From assembly GCA_028288025.1 (NCBI GenBank), contig JAQBOM010000003.1, forward strand, positions 124,001 to 188,000: DNA of 64,000 nucleotides, read 5' to 3'. The notes beneath the pieces are model-generated. The model was not told the DNA's origin. It saw only the letters and a program-made list of their open reading frames with translations, and made no database searches. This DNA is from Mucilaginibacter sp. GTDB lineage: Bacteria; Bacteroidota; Bacteroidia; Sphingobacteriales; Sphingobacteriaceae. The position numbers were made by a program, and so were the translations under genes. Shown here piece by piece: positions 51,212-60,581 of the stretch; the stretch's first letter is position 1; every line of letters starts with the position of its first letter.

Positions 51212-52430
51212 CCTTACGTCTTCTGTTAAAGGTCCATATCACAATAAAAGTGCTGATGATCGTCAATACACAAGCGAGCAGGTATGGCGCTCCGGGGAAA
51301 TAAGCCGCCGACCCCTTTTTGGTAAAGAAAAAGAATACATAGCTAAAAACAAGCGGCCCGATGATCAGGCTTATACTGTTCAAAATAGCAAACGCGCCCT
51401 GCAACTCGCCCTGCTCGTTGCCGGCAACCTTTTGGCTCGCCAGGCCTTGTAAAGCCGGGCCGGATAAACCGCCGAGGCAATAAGGTATCATACACAGGTA
51501 AAGCATCCAGCCCCTGCCCGCAAAAGCTATAAGCAGCAAACCAACACCGTAAAATATTAACCCGGCAATAATATTTTTCCGCTGGCCGAATTTGGGCATC
51601 GTATATCTGATTAAACCGCCCTGGATGGCAAATAAAACCACGCCGACAAATAAGCCAAGGGTACCAACGCTGGCCGGTGTCCAGTTAAATTTTTCGTAAA
51701 TAAAAGTGGACAGCAGATACTCCACGGCTTTTTGGGCGATATAAACGATTGCTGTAGCGGCCAGTAAACTTGCAAGCGCCGGCTGTTTTTGATATATCCT
51801 TAATAACGATAAAAGCGGGTTAGCGCGCTTCCATTCAAATTTCCGACGATGCTCTTTTGCTAATGATTCGGGCAAAACAAATAGTCCGTAAAGCCCGTTG
51901 GCAAATGCAAAACCTGCTGCCGCAATAAAAGGAAGCCGTATATTGATCGCAAAAAGGTAAGCGCCTAAGGCTATCCCAAATATTAAACCGATAGCGGATG
52001 CCGCGCCTACAAGGCCAAAATTTGCCGCTCTTTTATCGCCTGTACTTACGTCGGCAATGTAGGCGGTAGCCGTAGAGGTACTTGCACCGCAAATACCAGC
52101 TATAATACGCCCAACAAACAGCCAGGCAATAGTTGGCGCAAAAGCCATTACCGCATAATCTAATCCAAAACCGAATAACGAGATCAGTAAAATGGGCCGA
52201 CGGCCGAACCTGTCGCTAAGATTGCCCAGTATACTGGCAAATATCAGTTGCATAGAGGCGTAAACAAAAGTTAACCAGCCAATATATTTAGAAGCCCTGT
52301 TGACATCGATATGCCCCAATATCTGGAGCAGCTTAGGCAGTACCGGGATGATGATGCCCAACCCCAGCACATCTATAAAAATGGTCACAAAAATAAATCC
52401 AAGCGCTCCGGAGTGTTTTGATTTGGCCAT
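51195..52430 (-). CDS. Tet/TCR-type MFS efflux transporter 1
   Basis: 411 residues, twelve spans. MFS motif A in loop 2 is GNLSDRFGRRPILL; motif C-like GAYLF/ GIALGAYLF lies in span 5. [18 protein letters not shown] is the start typical of the TetA/TCR drug:proton antiporters. Closely related to the next gene, so the pair is a tandem duplication. Substrates are not readable; tetracycline is only one family substrate. Confidence 0.85.
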   Translation of the reverse strand: MAKSKHSGALGFIFVTIFIDVLGLGIIIPVLPKLLQILGHIDVNRASKYIGWLTFVYASMQLIFASILGNLSDRFGRRPILLISLFGFGLDYAVMAFAPTIAWLFVGRIIAGICGASTSTATAYIADVSTGDKRAANFGLVGAASAIGLIFGIALGAYLFAINIRLPFIAAAGFAFANGLYGLFVLPESLAKEHRRKFEWKRANPLLSLLRIYQKQPALASLLAATAIVYIAQKAVEYLLSTFIYEKFNWTPASVGTLGLFVGVVLFAIQGGLIRYTMPKFGQRKNIIAGLIFYGVGLLLIAFAGRGWMLYLCMIPYCLGGLSGPALQGLASQKVAGNEQGELQGAFAILNSISLIIGPLVFSYVFFFFTKKGSAAYFPGAPYLLACVLTIISTFIVIWTFNRRRKVNAAR

Positions 52431-52439
52431 ATTGGTTTA

Positions 52440-52562
52440 TTAGGTTAGATTACGTTGATTGGGTTGATTGGGCTGATTAAGTTGATTTTGTTTAATTGCA
52501 CCAATGTGCTTTATCTAAACTGTTTACTAACTCAATCAACCAATCAACTTTATCAACTAACA
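52440..52562. repeat. TTGATT-type intergenic inverted repeat
   Basis: gttgattgggttgattgggc then tgattaagttgatttt on the left; actcaatcaaccaatcaact then ttatcaactaac on the right. It fills the gap between the two MFS paralogues. Confidence 0.7.
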
Positions 52563-53774
52563 TTAATTTCGTCTAAAACTGCGTACGGCTAACAGCGTAC
52601 TTAAAAGCATGCATACCGCCCCTATTGCAAACGGCGCGCCCGGAAACAGAAAAGGAGCGCCCGGCCTAGTAAAATAAGAAAAAGACCAGGTCATGATCAG
52701 CGGCCCGAAGATGGTACTTAAACTAGCCAGGCTTGTCAATCCGCCCTGCAATTCACCCTGTTCATTTGCCGGCACATTATTGCTCATGTATCCCTGTAAG
52801 GCAGGCCCTGCTATCCCGCCAAGGCAATAGGGCACCAAAAAAGCGAACATCATCCAGCCTGTTGACGCAAATGCAAAGAGGATCAAACCAAAACTATATA
52901 GCAGGAGGCCAATCCATATGCTACGCTCCTGCCCTATTTTAGGTATGACAACACGAATAAGCCCTCCCTGCACAACAGCTACGAGCAAACCCACAAAACC
53001 CAGTGAATAACCTACCATTGCTTTACTCCATTGGAATTTTTCGATGGTGTAAAATGTCCATACACTTTGTACCGACTGTACAGCAATGTAAACCAGGAAC
53101 AATGAAAAAGCCAGCCCGATAACCGCTTTATATTTGTTCAGTTGGATAAGCGACCCGACCGGGTTGGCCCGGCCCCAGCTAAACGGACGCCTGTGTTCGG
53201 CAGACAATGATTCGGGCAGAATGAAATATCCATAAGCGGCATTTAACAATGCTAAAGCTGCGGCAGCGAGGAAGGGGTATTGCGTATTGTAATTACCCAA
53301 TATACCGCCAATTACAGGGCCTACAATAAAGCCTATCCCAAAAGCAACGCCTACCAGGCCGAAGTTAGCCGCACGTTTTTCGGGTGTGCTTATATCGGCG
53401 ATATAAGCGGATGCCGTTGTAAAGCTGGCGCCTGTGATACCGGCGATTACACGGCCTACGAATAACCAGCCAATAGTTGGGGCAAAAGCCAGGAACAGGT
53501 AATCAATACCAAACCCGAGCAGCGAGCTCAACAATACCGGCCGACGGCCAAATTTGTCGCTTAAATTGCCTATCACCGGCGAAAACAGGAACTGCATGCC
53601 GGCGTAGGCAAAAGCCATCCACCCGGCGTAAATGGCCGCTTCACTTATACTGCCGTGGATAAGACGTTGAATTAACTGGGGCAATACCGGTATAATGATA
53701 CCAAAGCCCATCACGTCCACCAATAAGGTGATAAAAATAAAGCCTAACGCGGCCTGGCCTCTAGGTTTAAGCAT
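52563..53774 (-). CDS. Tet/TCR-type MFS efflux transporter 2
   Basis: 403 residues. Parallel to the downstream gene through its length: [33 protein letters not shown] (motif A), [23 protein letters not shown] (span 4-5), [20 protein letters not shown] and [10 protein letters not shown]. Both probably export drugs or metabolites in exchange for protons. The two differ enough that the duplication is old. Confidence 0.85.
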   Translation of the reverse strand: MLKPRGQAALGFIFITLLVDVMGFGIIIPVLPQLIQRLIHGSISEAAIYAGWMAFAYAGMQFLFSPVIGNLSDKFGRRPVLLSSLLGFGIDYLFLAFAPTIGWLFVGRVIAGITGASFTTASAYIADISTPEKRAANFGLVGVAFGIGFIVGPVIGGILGNYNTQYPFLAAAALALLNAAYGYFILPESLSAEHRRPFSWGRANPVGSLIQLNKYKAVIGLAFSLFLVYIAVQSVQSVWTFYTIEKFQWSKAMVGYSLGFVGLLVAVVQGGLIRVVIPKIGQERSIWIGLLLYSFGLILFAFASTGWMMFAFLVPYCLGGIAGPALQGYMSNNVPANEQGELQGGLTSLASLSTIFGPLIMTWSFSYFTRPGAPFLFPGAPFAIGAVCMLLSTLLAVRSFRRN

Positions 53775-53831
53775 AGGCGCAAAATAAGCATATTTTGCTT
53801 TGAGATATCATGCTGTGGAAAATTCAAAAAA

Positions 53832-54539
53832 TTAAAAATTCGGCTTCAGCACATATTTGTCGTAGAACCGGAAAATATGCTCGGTAGCCTCCTCGGCCGT
53901 GTCAACAAGCCGGTACAGGTTAAGGTCATCCGGATGGATGTTATTTTCCTGGGCAAGCATCTTTTCCTCAACCCAGTTAAAAAGGCCTTTCCAGTAATCA
54001 ACACCCACAAACACGATCGGGAACCGTGCTATTTTACCTGTTTGAATAAGTGTAATCGCCTCAAACGATTCGTCCATCGTCCCAAAACCACCGGGTAGGA
54101 TAATAAAGCCCTGCGAGTATTTCATGAACATTACCTTCCGGATAAAAAAGTAGTCGAACTCCATAATTTTATCCCTATCGATATATTTGTTGTGGAACTG
54201 CTCGAATGGAAGCTCAATATTTAAACCAACCGATTTACCGCCGGCCTCGTAAGCGCCCTTGTTGGCGGCTTCCATAATACCGGGGCCACCGCCTGAGATA
54301 ACACCATATCCCCGTTCGGTTAATAGGCGAGCAGTCTCTTCGGCCAGTTTGTAGTATTTGTTATCGTTATGCGTACGTGCAGATCCGAAAATGGATACGC
54401 ACGGGCCTATCTTGGCTAATTTTTCAAAACCGTCAACAAACTCGGCCATTATTTTAAATATCTGCCAGGAATCGGTAACCTTTATTTCCTGCCAGTTTTT
54501 ATTTTCAAAAGCTTGTCTTATTTTTTCTTCACCCGTCAT
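53832..54539 (-). CDS. TIGR00730-type LOG family protein
   Basis: 235 residues, Rossmann-like. Motifs SIFGSARTHNDNKYY, VISGGGPGIMEAANKGAYEAGG in parts (GGGPGIMEAANKGAYEAGG), and LPGGFGTMDESFEA match the PGGxGTxxE signature of LOG phosphoribohydrolases, which release cytokinin-like bases from nucleotides. In most bacteria the physiological role is unclear and the old label lysine decarboxylase is wrong. Soluble, cytoplasmic. 13 bp separate it from the symporter upstream, so probably one transcript. Confidence 0.88.
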   Translation of the reverse strand: MTGEEKIRQAFENKNWQEIKVTDSWQIFKIMAEFVDGFEKLAKIGPCVSIFGSARTHNDNKYYKLAEETARLLTERGYGVISGGGPGIMEAANKGAYEAGGKSVGLNIELPFEQFHNKYIDRDKIMEFDYFFIRKVMFMKYSQGFIILPGGFGTMDESFEAITLIQTGKIARFPIVFVGVDYWKGLFNWVEEKMLAQENNIHPDDLNLYRLVDTAEEATEHIFRFYDKYVLKPNF

Positions 54540-54552
54540 TATTAGTTTTGAA

Positions 54553-56055
54553 TTAGTGATTTATTGAATTGTTGATTTGCTCCCGTTCTGTTTTCCTGGA
54601 CGAGAACAGTAACAAACCTGTAAAAGTAATTAATCCGTTAATTAATATAAGTTCATTATCAAAAACGTAGCCACCCATTAACTCGGCCGAATGTGTGCTC
54701 AAATAGTAACACACCGCCGGCGATACCAGGCAAATAAATGGTACCAGTTTGTCGCGAACTTGCAGTTTGCCGGCAAATAATCCAAACGAATATAGTCCCA
54801 GCAAGGGTCCGTATGTATATGACGCCACTTTAAATATGGCGCTAACCACAGCCCCATCGTTTAACGAATTAAATATGATTATTGTTAAAAAAAGGCATCC
54901 CGAAAAGGCAACATGAACATAATGCCGGGTGCGAACCATTTTTTTATCATTTACGTTTTTATTCTTATTAAAGCCTAAAAAATCCACACAGAACGAGGTG
55001 GTTAGGGCTGTTAATGCCGAATCGGTTGTGGCAAAAGTTGCAGCGGTAAGCCCAAGCATAAAGACCATGGCAGGCGCCAGCCCAAGATATTTTAAAGCGA
55101 TTGTAGGATATAAGTAATCAGTTTTTTCGACAGTAATTCCATATTTGCTGGCATATAGCCAAAGCAGGGCGCCAACGCTTAAAAAGAAAATGTTGATGAT
55201 AACAAATACCGCCGTGAAGCTGAACATGTTCTTTTTTGCTTCGCGGATGTTTTTAAGGCTGAGATTTTTTTGCATCAGGTCCTGGTCCAGTCCCACCATG
55301 GCAATGGTTATAAATAAGCCGCCTAAAAAAGCTTTGACAAAATGAAACTTACTGCTGAAAAAGTCGCTGAAAAAGAAAATTTTGGAGTAACTGCTATTTT
55401 TAATTGCTTCCGCCGCTTCAAAAATATTGTAATGCAGGCTCTGACATATAAAGTATATGGATAAAAATACCGAGGATACCAGGAACAGCGTTTGGAGGCT
55501 GTCGGTGATGATAATGGTTTTTAATCCGCCCCTAAACGTGTACGACCAGATTAGCCCCAGGCATATTAAACCTGTCACAGCAAAAGGCACATGATAACTG
55601 TCGAATATGAATTTCTGTAAAACGATAACTACCAGGTAAAGGCGGAACGCTGAGCCGATAATACGGCTGATCAGGAAAATGCCGGCAGCAGTTTTATAGC
55701 TCCAGGTGCCCAAAGCACCTTCAATATAGCTATAGATAGACGTCAGTTTTAGCCGGTAATAAAGCGGCAGCAATACCGTTGCTATGATGACAAACCCAGC
55801 CGCGTTACCCAACACAAACTGGAAATATTCAAACTGATCACCCGTGGGTGCGCCAACTTTTCCCGGAACTGATATAAACGTTACCCCGCTCAATGCGGTG
55901 CCAATCATCCCGAATGCCACCAAATACCATTTAGAGTTTCGGTTAGCGATGAAAAACGTGTCATTATCAGCTGACTTGCGCGAGGTAAGCCAGGATATAA
56001 TCAGCAACACTACAAAGTACCCAATAATGAACGACAGTAATATTGCTGGAGACAT
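54553..56055 (-). CDS. sodium:solute symporter (SSS family)
   Basis: 500 residues, thirteen hydrophobic spans. FGMIGTALSGVTFISVPGKVG carries the sodium-site start of SSS proteins, and GLTAATFATTDSALTALTTSFCVDF in parts (FATTDSALTALTTSFCVDF) is the span-8 signature. FRGGLKTIIITDSLQTLFLV is the family region between spans 4 and 6. Likely Na+-coupled uptake of a small organic solute; the solute cannot be named. It is upstream of the LOG gene on the same strand. Confidence 0.88.
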   Translation of the reverse strand: MSPAILLSFIIGYFVVLLIISWLTSRKSADNDTFFIANRNSKWYLVAFGMIGTALSGVTFISVPGKVGAPTGDQFEYFQFVLGNAAGFVIIATVLLPLYYRLKLTSIYSYIEGALGTWSYKTAAGIFLISRIIGSAFRLYLVVIVLQKFIFDSYHVPFAVTGLICLGLIWSYTFRGGLKTIIITDSLQTLFLVSSVFLSIYFICQSLHYNIFEAAEAIKNSSYSKIFFFSDFFSSKFHFVKAFLGGLFITIAMVGLDQDLMQKNLSLKNIREAKKNMFSFTAVFVIINIFFLSVGALLWLYASKYGITVEKTDYLYPTIALKYLGLAPAMVFMLGLTAATFATTDSALTALTTSFCVDFLGFNKNKNVNDKKMVRTRHYVHVAFSGCLFLTIIIFNSLNDGAVVSAIFKVASYTYGPLLGLYSFGLFAGKLQVRDKLVPFICLVSPAVCYYLSTHSAELMGGYVFDNELILINGLITFTGLLLFSSRKTEREQINNSINH

Positions 56056-56065
56056 GTTTTTATTT

Positions 56066-56214
56066 TAGTCCGGAAATCCGAAAGTCGGGAAGTCCGGAAG
56101 AATGTTAAAAGGTCAAATAATTCTTGCCGACAAGTTATGTATAGTACTTTATTAAACAAAATAATTTCATTTCGCTAAAAGCTCCCTGTCTTTCGGGCTT
56201 TTCGGACTTTCACA
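56066..56214. repeat. GACTTT-type intergenic repeats, two clusters
   Basis: gtccggaaatccgaaagtcg plus ggaagtccggaag at 56068-56100, and the opposite orientation ctgtctttcgggcttttcgg plus actttc at 56186-56212. They flank a short AT-rich centre between divergent genes. Confidence 0.55.
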
Positions 56215-56215
56215 C

Positions 56216-56223
56216 TATCTTTG
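56216..56223 (+). promoter_or_regulatory. -7 box directly before recR
   Basis: TATCTTTG (TAnnTTTG) ends four bases before the ATG at 56228, so the transcript may start at the start codon. Confidence 0.45.
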
Positions 56224-56227
56224 TCTA

Positions 56228-56845
56228 ATGAATTTTTCATCGAAACTGCTGGAGGATGCTGTAGCCGAGTTTGCCAAATTGCCGGGAGTTGGTCAAAAAA
56301 CTGCTTTGCGCCTCGTATTGCACCTGCTTAACCAGGATATAGGCGATGTAGAAAAATTCAGCGCCACCATCAGCAAACTGCGCAGCGAAATACAATTTTG
56401 CCAGGTATGCTTTAATATTTCGGATAGTCCGGTTTGCCAGATCTGCGCCTCGGTTAAACGCGACCACAGTATTATTTGCGTAGTTGAAGATACCCGCGAT
56501 GTGATGGCTATTGAAAACACCAATCAATATAATGGCGTATATCATGTTTTGGGAGGATTGATTTCGCCCATGGATGGTATTGGTCCAACCGATTTGGAGG
56601 TTGATTCGCTTGCGGAGCGGCTAAAAACAGGCGAAACAAGCGAGATAATATTTGCTTTAAGTACAACAATGGAGGGTGATACCACTCTGTTTTATTTGAA
56701 TAAAAGGTTAAAAAACTTCGGGATAACTATCTCAACGATAGCCCGTGGCATAGCTTTTGGGGGTGAATTGGAGTACGTAGATGAGATCACTTTAGGTCGC
56801 TCTATCGTTACACGTATTCCATATGAAACATCATTACCTAAATAA
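56228..56845 (+). CDS. recR: recombination protein RecR
   Basis: 205 residues. The helix-hairpin-helix FAKLPGVGQKTALRLVLHLL is followed by a four-Cys zinc motif (CQVCFNISDSPVCQIC) and a Toprim domain (IICVVEDTRDVMAIE, VLGGLISPMDGIGP). It acts with RecF and RecO in loading RecA on gaps. The next gene starts two bases after its stop codon, so it heads an operon with GT2 and SDR genes. Confidence 0.96.
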   Translation: MNFSSKLLEDAVAEFAKLPGVGQKTALRLVLHLLNQDIGDVEKFSATISKLRSEIQFCQVCFNISDSPVCQICASVKRDHSIICVVEDTRDVMAIENTNQYNGVYHVLGGLISPMDGIGPTDLEVDSLAERLKTGETSEIIFALSTTMEGDTTLFYLNKRLKNFGITISTIARGIAFGGELEYVDEITLGRSIVTRIPYETSLPK

Positions 56846-56847
56846 AT

Positions 56848-57678
56848 ATGAAAATATCTTTAATCTTAGTAAATCACAATTGTTGCAAATTGTTGAAACA
56901 GGCGCTAAATTCATTAATCACCGCCTCAAAAAACGTTGATTATGAGATACTTATAGTAGATAATGCATCTACCGACCGCTCGCTGGAAATGCTTGAGCAT
57001 TATTTCCCGGAGGCCCGCATAATTGCCAACGAAACCGACCTTGGCATAGCAAAAGCGAACAACCAGGCGCTAAAACTGACTACTGGAGAGTACATTTTAC
57101 TGATCAATGCGGATACAATATGCGGCAAAGAATCGATCGAAAAAATGATCGCTTTTATGGACCAGCACTTGGATACCGGCGGTCTAAGTGTCAGAATGTT
57201 ATCCCCACAGGGGCGTTTTATCCCCGAATCGATACACGGGCTTAATGAGACCTGGGCCGAATTCTTTAAACTGATCGGCTTTGCAAAACATTTATCAAAA
57301 ACCCGTTTATACGACCGCAACCGCAAGGATTGGGTTGAGGAGTTCCAGATCGCCGAAATCGACATTTTAAACGAAGCTTGCATGCTGCTGCGCCGGTCTG
57401 TTTTAAATGAAACCGGTTTATTTGATGAGCGCTTTTTTGCCCATGGCCACAATATCGATCTTTCATACCGCATCAGGCTTGCAGGTTTTAAAAATTATTA
57501 TTTCCCGAAAACTTATATCATTGACTACGAAAGTCAGAACGAGGCTAAATTTAGCTGGAATAGTTTTAGACATTTTTATGGCGCGATGTTTATATTCGCC
57601 AATAAATATTTGTTTAGAATGCCTGAACTAAAAGTTGCAGGCGCACAGCTATACCCTTCTACTTATGAAGTTAAATGA
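56848..57678 (+). CDS. family 2 glycosyltransferase
   Basis: 276 residues. GT-A fold: ISLILVNHNCCKLLKQAL, LIVDNASTDRSLEML (nucleotide-sugar site), LLINADTI (DxD-like NAD) and NEACMLLRRSVLNETGLFDERFF toward the catalytic base. It resembles rhamnosyltransferase-like enzymes of cell-surface polysaccharide synthesis. Donor and acceptor unknown. Its end overlaps the SDR start by 14 bp. Confidence 0.88.
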   Translation: MKISLILVNHNCCKLLKQALNSLITASKNVDYEILIVDNASTDRSLEMLEHYFPEARIIANETDLGIAKANNQALKLTTGEYILLINADTICGKESIEKMIAFMDQHLDTGGLSVRMLSPQGRFIPESIHGLNETWAEFFKLIGFAKHLSKTRLYDRNRKDWVEEFQIAEIDILNEACMLLRRSVLNETGLFDERFFAHGHNIDLSYRIRLAGFKNYYFPKTYIIDYESQNEAKFSWNSFRHFYGAMFIFANKYLFRMPELKVAGAQLYPSTYEVK

Positions 57679-58480
57679 TAAAGTAGCAATCATCACCGGC
57701 GCATCATCAGGAATAGGCAAGTCACTTGCCATAGAACTTGCAAAACGCGGCTGCAACCTTGTGTTGGCGGCGCGTCAGTACGTTACATTATGCGAAATAA
57801 CACAAGGTCTTGAACAGCAATACAATATAAAAGCTGTGGCGGTACAGTGCGATGTGTCAATTGAAGAAGATTGCGACCATTTGGTTAAACAAGCTCTGAC
57901 TACTTTCGGTAAAATTGATATCCTGATAAATAACGCCGGTATATCCATGCGGGCATTATTTAAAGATGCCGACCTCAGCGTATTAAAAGCAGTAATGGAT
58001 GTTAACTTTTGGGGAACAGTGTACTGTACCAAATACGCGCTCCCCGAAATATTAAAAACAAAAGGAAGTGTCGTTGGCGTTTCCTCAATCGCCGGCTATA
58101 AAGGCCTGCCCGGGCGCACGGGCTACTCTGCATCAAAATTTGCGATGAACGGTTTTTTGGATGCCTTACGGGTTGAAAATTTACACACCGGCGTTCATGT
58201 AATGACAGCTTCTCCCGGTTTTACAGCTTCCAATATACGCAATACGGCCCTTGCAGCCGATGGCACCCAGCAAGGCGAAAGCACACTTGAAGAAGATAAA
58301 ATGATGACATCCGACGAAGTGGCAAAAATTATCGCAGATGGCGTTGAAAACAGGGAGCGGACATTAATTATGACCGGCCAGGGAAAGCTAACCGTTTTTT
58401 TAAACAAATTTTTACCCGGTTTACTGGATAAACTTGTTTATAAAACCATTGCCAAAGAGAGAAACTCGCTGTTGAGGTAG
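57665..58480 (+). CDS. short-chain dehydrogenase/reductase
   Basis: 271 residues from the ATG at 57665; an upstream in-frame ATG lies inside the GT gene. The NAD(P) motif is TGASSGIGKS, then NNAGIS, catalytic Ser in VGVSSIAGYKG and YSASK (Tyr/Lys). ASPGFTASNIRNTAL is the substrate loop. Classical SDR of unknown substrate, co-transcribed after recR and the GT2 gene. Confidence 0.9.
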   Translation: MKLNDKVAIITGASSGIGKSLAIELAKRGCNLVLAARQYVTLCEITQGLEQQYNIKAVAVQCDVSIEEDCDHLVKQALTTFGKIDILINNAGISMRALFKDADLSVLKAVMDVNFWGTVYCTKYALPEILKTKGSVVGVSSIAGYKGLPGRTGYSASKFAMNGFLDALRVENLHTGVHVMTASPGFTASNIRNTALAADGTQQGESTLEEDKMMTSDEVAKIIADGVENRERTLIMTGQGKLTVFLNKFLPGLLDKLVYKTIAKERNSLLR

Positions 58481-58562
58481 TAATTGATTAAAATAATCAC
58501 AATTAAGTATTGCCTCAATAATTAAAAAAATAACTTATATTAGCTTAGCAATACAACAATAT

Positions 58563-58793
58563 ATGTCAACGCGCGTCATTAAACATACAACTGAAGCATT
58601 AGCTTTTTTTACATTGTATAAAACAATGCCTGCCAAAATAAAAGAGGAAGTAAAGGAAATGATTTCTACCGAGGCCGAGAACGAAGATGCAATTTTATTT
58701 ACTTCTTTATCATTGAAATCGTGGGAAGCAGATGATAATATAGAAGAAAATAAGGTTTGGGAAAAATTATATAATGATCACAAACGTATATAA
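58563..58793 (+). CDS. putative antitoxin of the MazF pair
   Basis: 76 residues. It starts STRVIKHTTEALAFFTLY and carries an acidic C-terminal half (STEAENEDAILFTSLSLKSW then EADDNIEENKVWEKLYNDH), the usual charge for a toxin-binding tail. It overlaps the MazF-like gene by 20 bp. No clear DNA-binding fold is visible. The call rests mainly on position and overlap. Confidence 0.7.
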   Translation: MSTRVIKHTTEALAFFTLYKTMPAKIKEEVKEMISTEAENEDAILFTSLSLKSWEADDNIEENKVWEKLYNDHKRI

Positions 58794-59124
58794 GCAGGGT
58801 GATATTATATTAATACGATATCCATTATCTGATAAACCGGAAAAAAGTATTATCCGGCCGGTTGTAGTTGTTTCAAATGGATTTTCCAACGACCAGGACA
58901 AGGATGTATTGGTTTGCCAAATTACGACAAACCTTCGTAATAATGTTTATTCCTATGCACTTACAGATGATAAATTAACTGTTGCCATGCCTGAGCTATG
59001 CGAAGTGCGCTGTAATAAAATCGCTACAGTTAGGGTTTGGGATAAAATTATTTTGGATAAAATTAGTGAAGTGACGCCGACAGCCTTAACCGAGCTGTTA
59101 ATGATCGTTAAGACTGTTTTTTAA
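58774..59124 (+). CDS. PemK/MazF-type mRNA interferase toxin
   Basis: 116 residues with an SH3-like barrel. KQGDIILIRYPLSD opens the fold, RPVVVVSNGF contains the conserved basic edge, and LVCQITTNLRNNVYSYAL and KIATVRVWDKI complete it. Such toxins cut mRNA at specific short sequences and are held off by the partner. ATG at 58774 lies inside the antitoxin gene, implying translational coupling. Confidence 0.88.
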   Translation: MITNVYKQGDIILIRYPLSDKPEKSIIRPVVVVSNGFSNDQDKDVLVCQITTNLRNNVYSYALTDDKLTVAMPELCEVRCNKIATVRVWDKIILDKISEVTPTALTELLMIVKTVF

Positions 59125-59136
59125 GGGTTTTTACTA

Positions 59137-59325
59137 CTATTTGAAAAACAAACATGCTTTAATTTGTTCTTCAGTTAACTCGGGGAAATCAGAAATGATT
59201 TCCTTAACAGACATACTTTCGGCAAACCAGCTAAGAACATCGTATACTGAGATACGCGTGCCTTTAATGACTGGCCTTCCAAACCGCTTTTCAGGGTTGA
59301 TCTCAATGTATTCAGCGTAATTCAT
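59137..59325 (-). CDS. DUF433 antitoxin-like protein
   Basis: 62 residues with the DUF433 signature: INPEKRFGRPVIKGTRISVY then DVLSWFAESMSVKEII and FPELTEEQIKACL. It is ~10-15 residues shorter than usual: after ACL the protein stops with FFK. DUF433 proteins are winged-helix antitoxins normally followed by a DUF5615 PIN-like toxin, which is absent here. It converges on mazF with 12 bp between stops. Confidence 0.82.
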   Translation of the reverse strand: MNYAEYIEINPEKRFGRPVIKGTRISVYDVLSWFAESMSVKEIISDFPELTEEQIKACLFFK

Positions 59326-59362
59326 ATGCTAAGATACCTATAAATTTAAGAAAGAAAAACTG

Positions 59363-60313
59363 TTATGTTATAGTTACCAGTTCATGATCACTGATCTTGC
59401 TTAAATCCAAAATAATCCGCCCATCTGCATCCCGGTCAAAAATTGGTTTAAACTTAGCGTTCCATACGATCTCGTTATATTGGTAAGCTGTTCGGGAATG
59501 AATCGTTTGCGAAAAGGTGTCGTCAAAAGCCCTCAATAATATAGCAAAGCCGGCTTCCGTTTTTTCGAGATCGTCCTGTGTCATGTCTTTAAGCGGGCTT
59601 TTATCATCCAGGGGGTGCACAACGGTCCAATTCATTGTGAGCATGCTTACTTTTCGGCGTTCCACTTCAAGCGGATAAAAGCGTCTCATTGTTTTACCAT
59701 CGACCGTTTCATTGAATGAGAAAATAATTTCAATCTCCAGATCGATCAGGATGTTCTTTCGCAAATTGGCCAGCCTGAACATGACGCCCCTACCATTTTC
59801 CAGGTAAGGTGCTACCAGCATATTTTTACTGTAAGCAATTTGTGCCGATGGCCGCGAAAAACGCCCGTACAATAATCCGGTTGCCAACGCGAATGCAAGT
59901 AAACCCATCATCGATTCCAATGCCGCAACGCTGTTTGACATCATTCCCTTCGGACTGATACGACCATACCCCACAGTTGATATGGTTTGTGCCGAGAAAA
60001 AAAACGCGTCCATAAAACGATGGAATGTGCTCGGACCAGATGATCCGTCCAAACTTTGGGGCCCAAACGAAAAGTAAATAAAGGCGAAAATGATATTGAG
60101 CGTAAGATAACCGCTTAAAACCAGCAGCCAGAACTTTGTCCAACTCATGGTTATCAGGGTATGATAATTATTTGCGGTATTAAAACGGGGCAGGCCTACA
60201 CGCCGCACATTCGGAGAGCCGTCCTTATTCACCAGCGGCTGGTTTTTAATAACCGGCTGTGAGCCAAAACCCAGGTCGTCCTCGGGATTTATTTTTCGTT
60301 TATGTATGGCCAT
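59363..60313 (-). CDS. inward-rectifier-type potassium channel (KirBac-like)
   Basis: 316 residues from the ATG at 60313 (MAIHKRKINPEDDLGFG). Two membrane helices (~70-92 and ~135-158) bracket the pore loop with the selectivity filter TVGYG in FFSAQTISTVGYGRISP. The C-terminal ~150 residues form the cytoplasmic Kir immunoglobulin-like domain (GVMFRLANLRKNILIDLEIE, MLTMNWTVVHPLDD). It passes K+ and is probably gated by membrane lipids or ligand. The in-frame extension upstream runs through an intergenic repeat and is left out. Confidence 0.92.
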   Translation of the reverse strand: MAIHKRKINPEDDLGFGSQPVIKNQPLVNKDGSPNVRRVGLPRFNTANNYHTLITMSWTKFWLLVLSGYLTLNIIFAFIYFSFGPQSLDGSSGPSTFHRFMDAFFFSAQTISTVGYGRISPKGMMSNSVAALESMMGLLAFALATGLLYGRFSRPSAQIAYSKNMLVAPYLENGRGVMFRLANLRKNILIDLEIEIIFSFNETVDGKTMRRFYPLEVERRKVSMLTMNWTVVHPLDDKSPLKDMTQDDLEKTEAGFAILLRAFDDTFSQTIHSRTAYQYNEIVWNAKFKPIFDRDADGRIILDLSKISDHELVTIT

Positions 60314-60412
60314 GGTTGGTTGATTGTGTTGATTAAGTTGATTTAGTGAATAGTTGACTGGTTTAACCACTTAACTTGATCAACAACTCACTTAATCAAC
60401 TTACTCACGTAA
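60314..60412. repeat. TTGATT-type intergenic inverted repeat
   Basis: ggttgattgtgttgattaag then ttgatttagtgaatagttga opposite cttaacttgatcaacaactc then acttaatcaacttactcac. Third copy of the family in the window. Confidence 0.7.
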
Positions 60413-60426
60413 AATTATCATTCTGC

Positions 60427-60457
60427 TTGGTTTTAGTAAAAACTATTTCCATATTTG
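60427..60457 (+). promoter_or_regulatory. probable promoter of the trp operon
   Basis: TTG at 60427-60429, 20-bp spacer, CATATTTG at 60450-60457 (one base from TAnnTTTG). The transcript would start near 60462, about 10 nt before the leader peptide ATG. Confidence 0.55.
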
Positions 60458-60472
60458 TGGCATAAAATCATA

Positions 60473-60520
60473 ATGAAAGCATTAAACAATAATTGGTGGT
60501 GGCTAAACGAGAGATCGTAA
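60473..60520 (+). CDS. trpL: trp operon leader peptide (MKALNNNWWWLNERS)
   Basis: 15 codons and a TAA. Codons 8-10 (60494-60502) are three consecutive TGG, a very high Trp density. The ORF lies between the promoter and an antiterminator/terminator pair ahead of trpD. Ribosome stalling here at low charged tRNA-Trp would favour the antiterminator. The arrangement is a classic attenuator. Confidence 0.85.
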   Translation: MKALNNNWWWLNERS

Positions 60521-60581
60521 GGCATCCCATTTTTGTTTTTTAAGATATTCAGAAGGGTTGCCATGCGGTAACCCTTTTTTT
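60521..60581 (+). promoter_or_regulatory. trp attenuator: antiterminator and terminator
   Basis: Strand ggcatccc (60521-60528, directly after the leader stop) pairs with gggttgcc (60555-60562), 7 of 8 bases, as antiterminator. The same gggttgcc also pairs with ggtaaccc (60567-60574) to form a 9-bp terminator stem (60554-60575) with loop atgc, followed by seven T. The two structures are mutually exclusive. A separate anti-antiterminator strand inside the leader ORF is not obvious. Confidence 0.82.
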
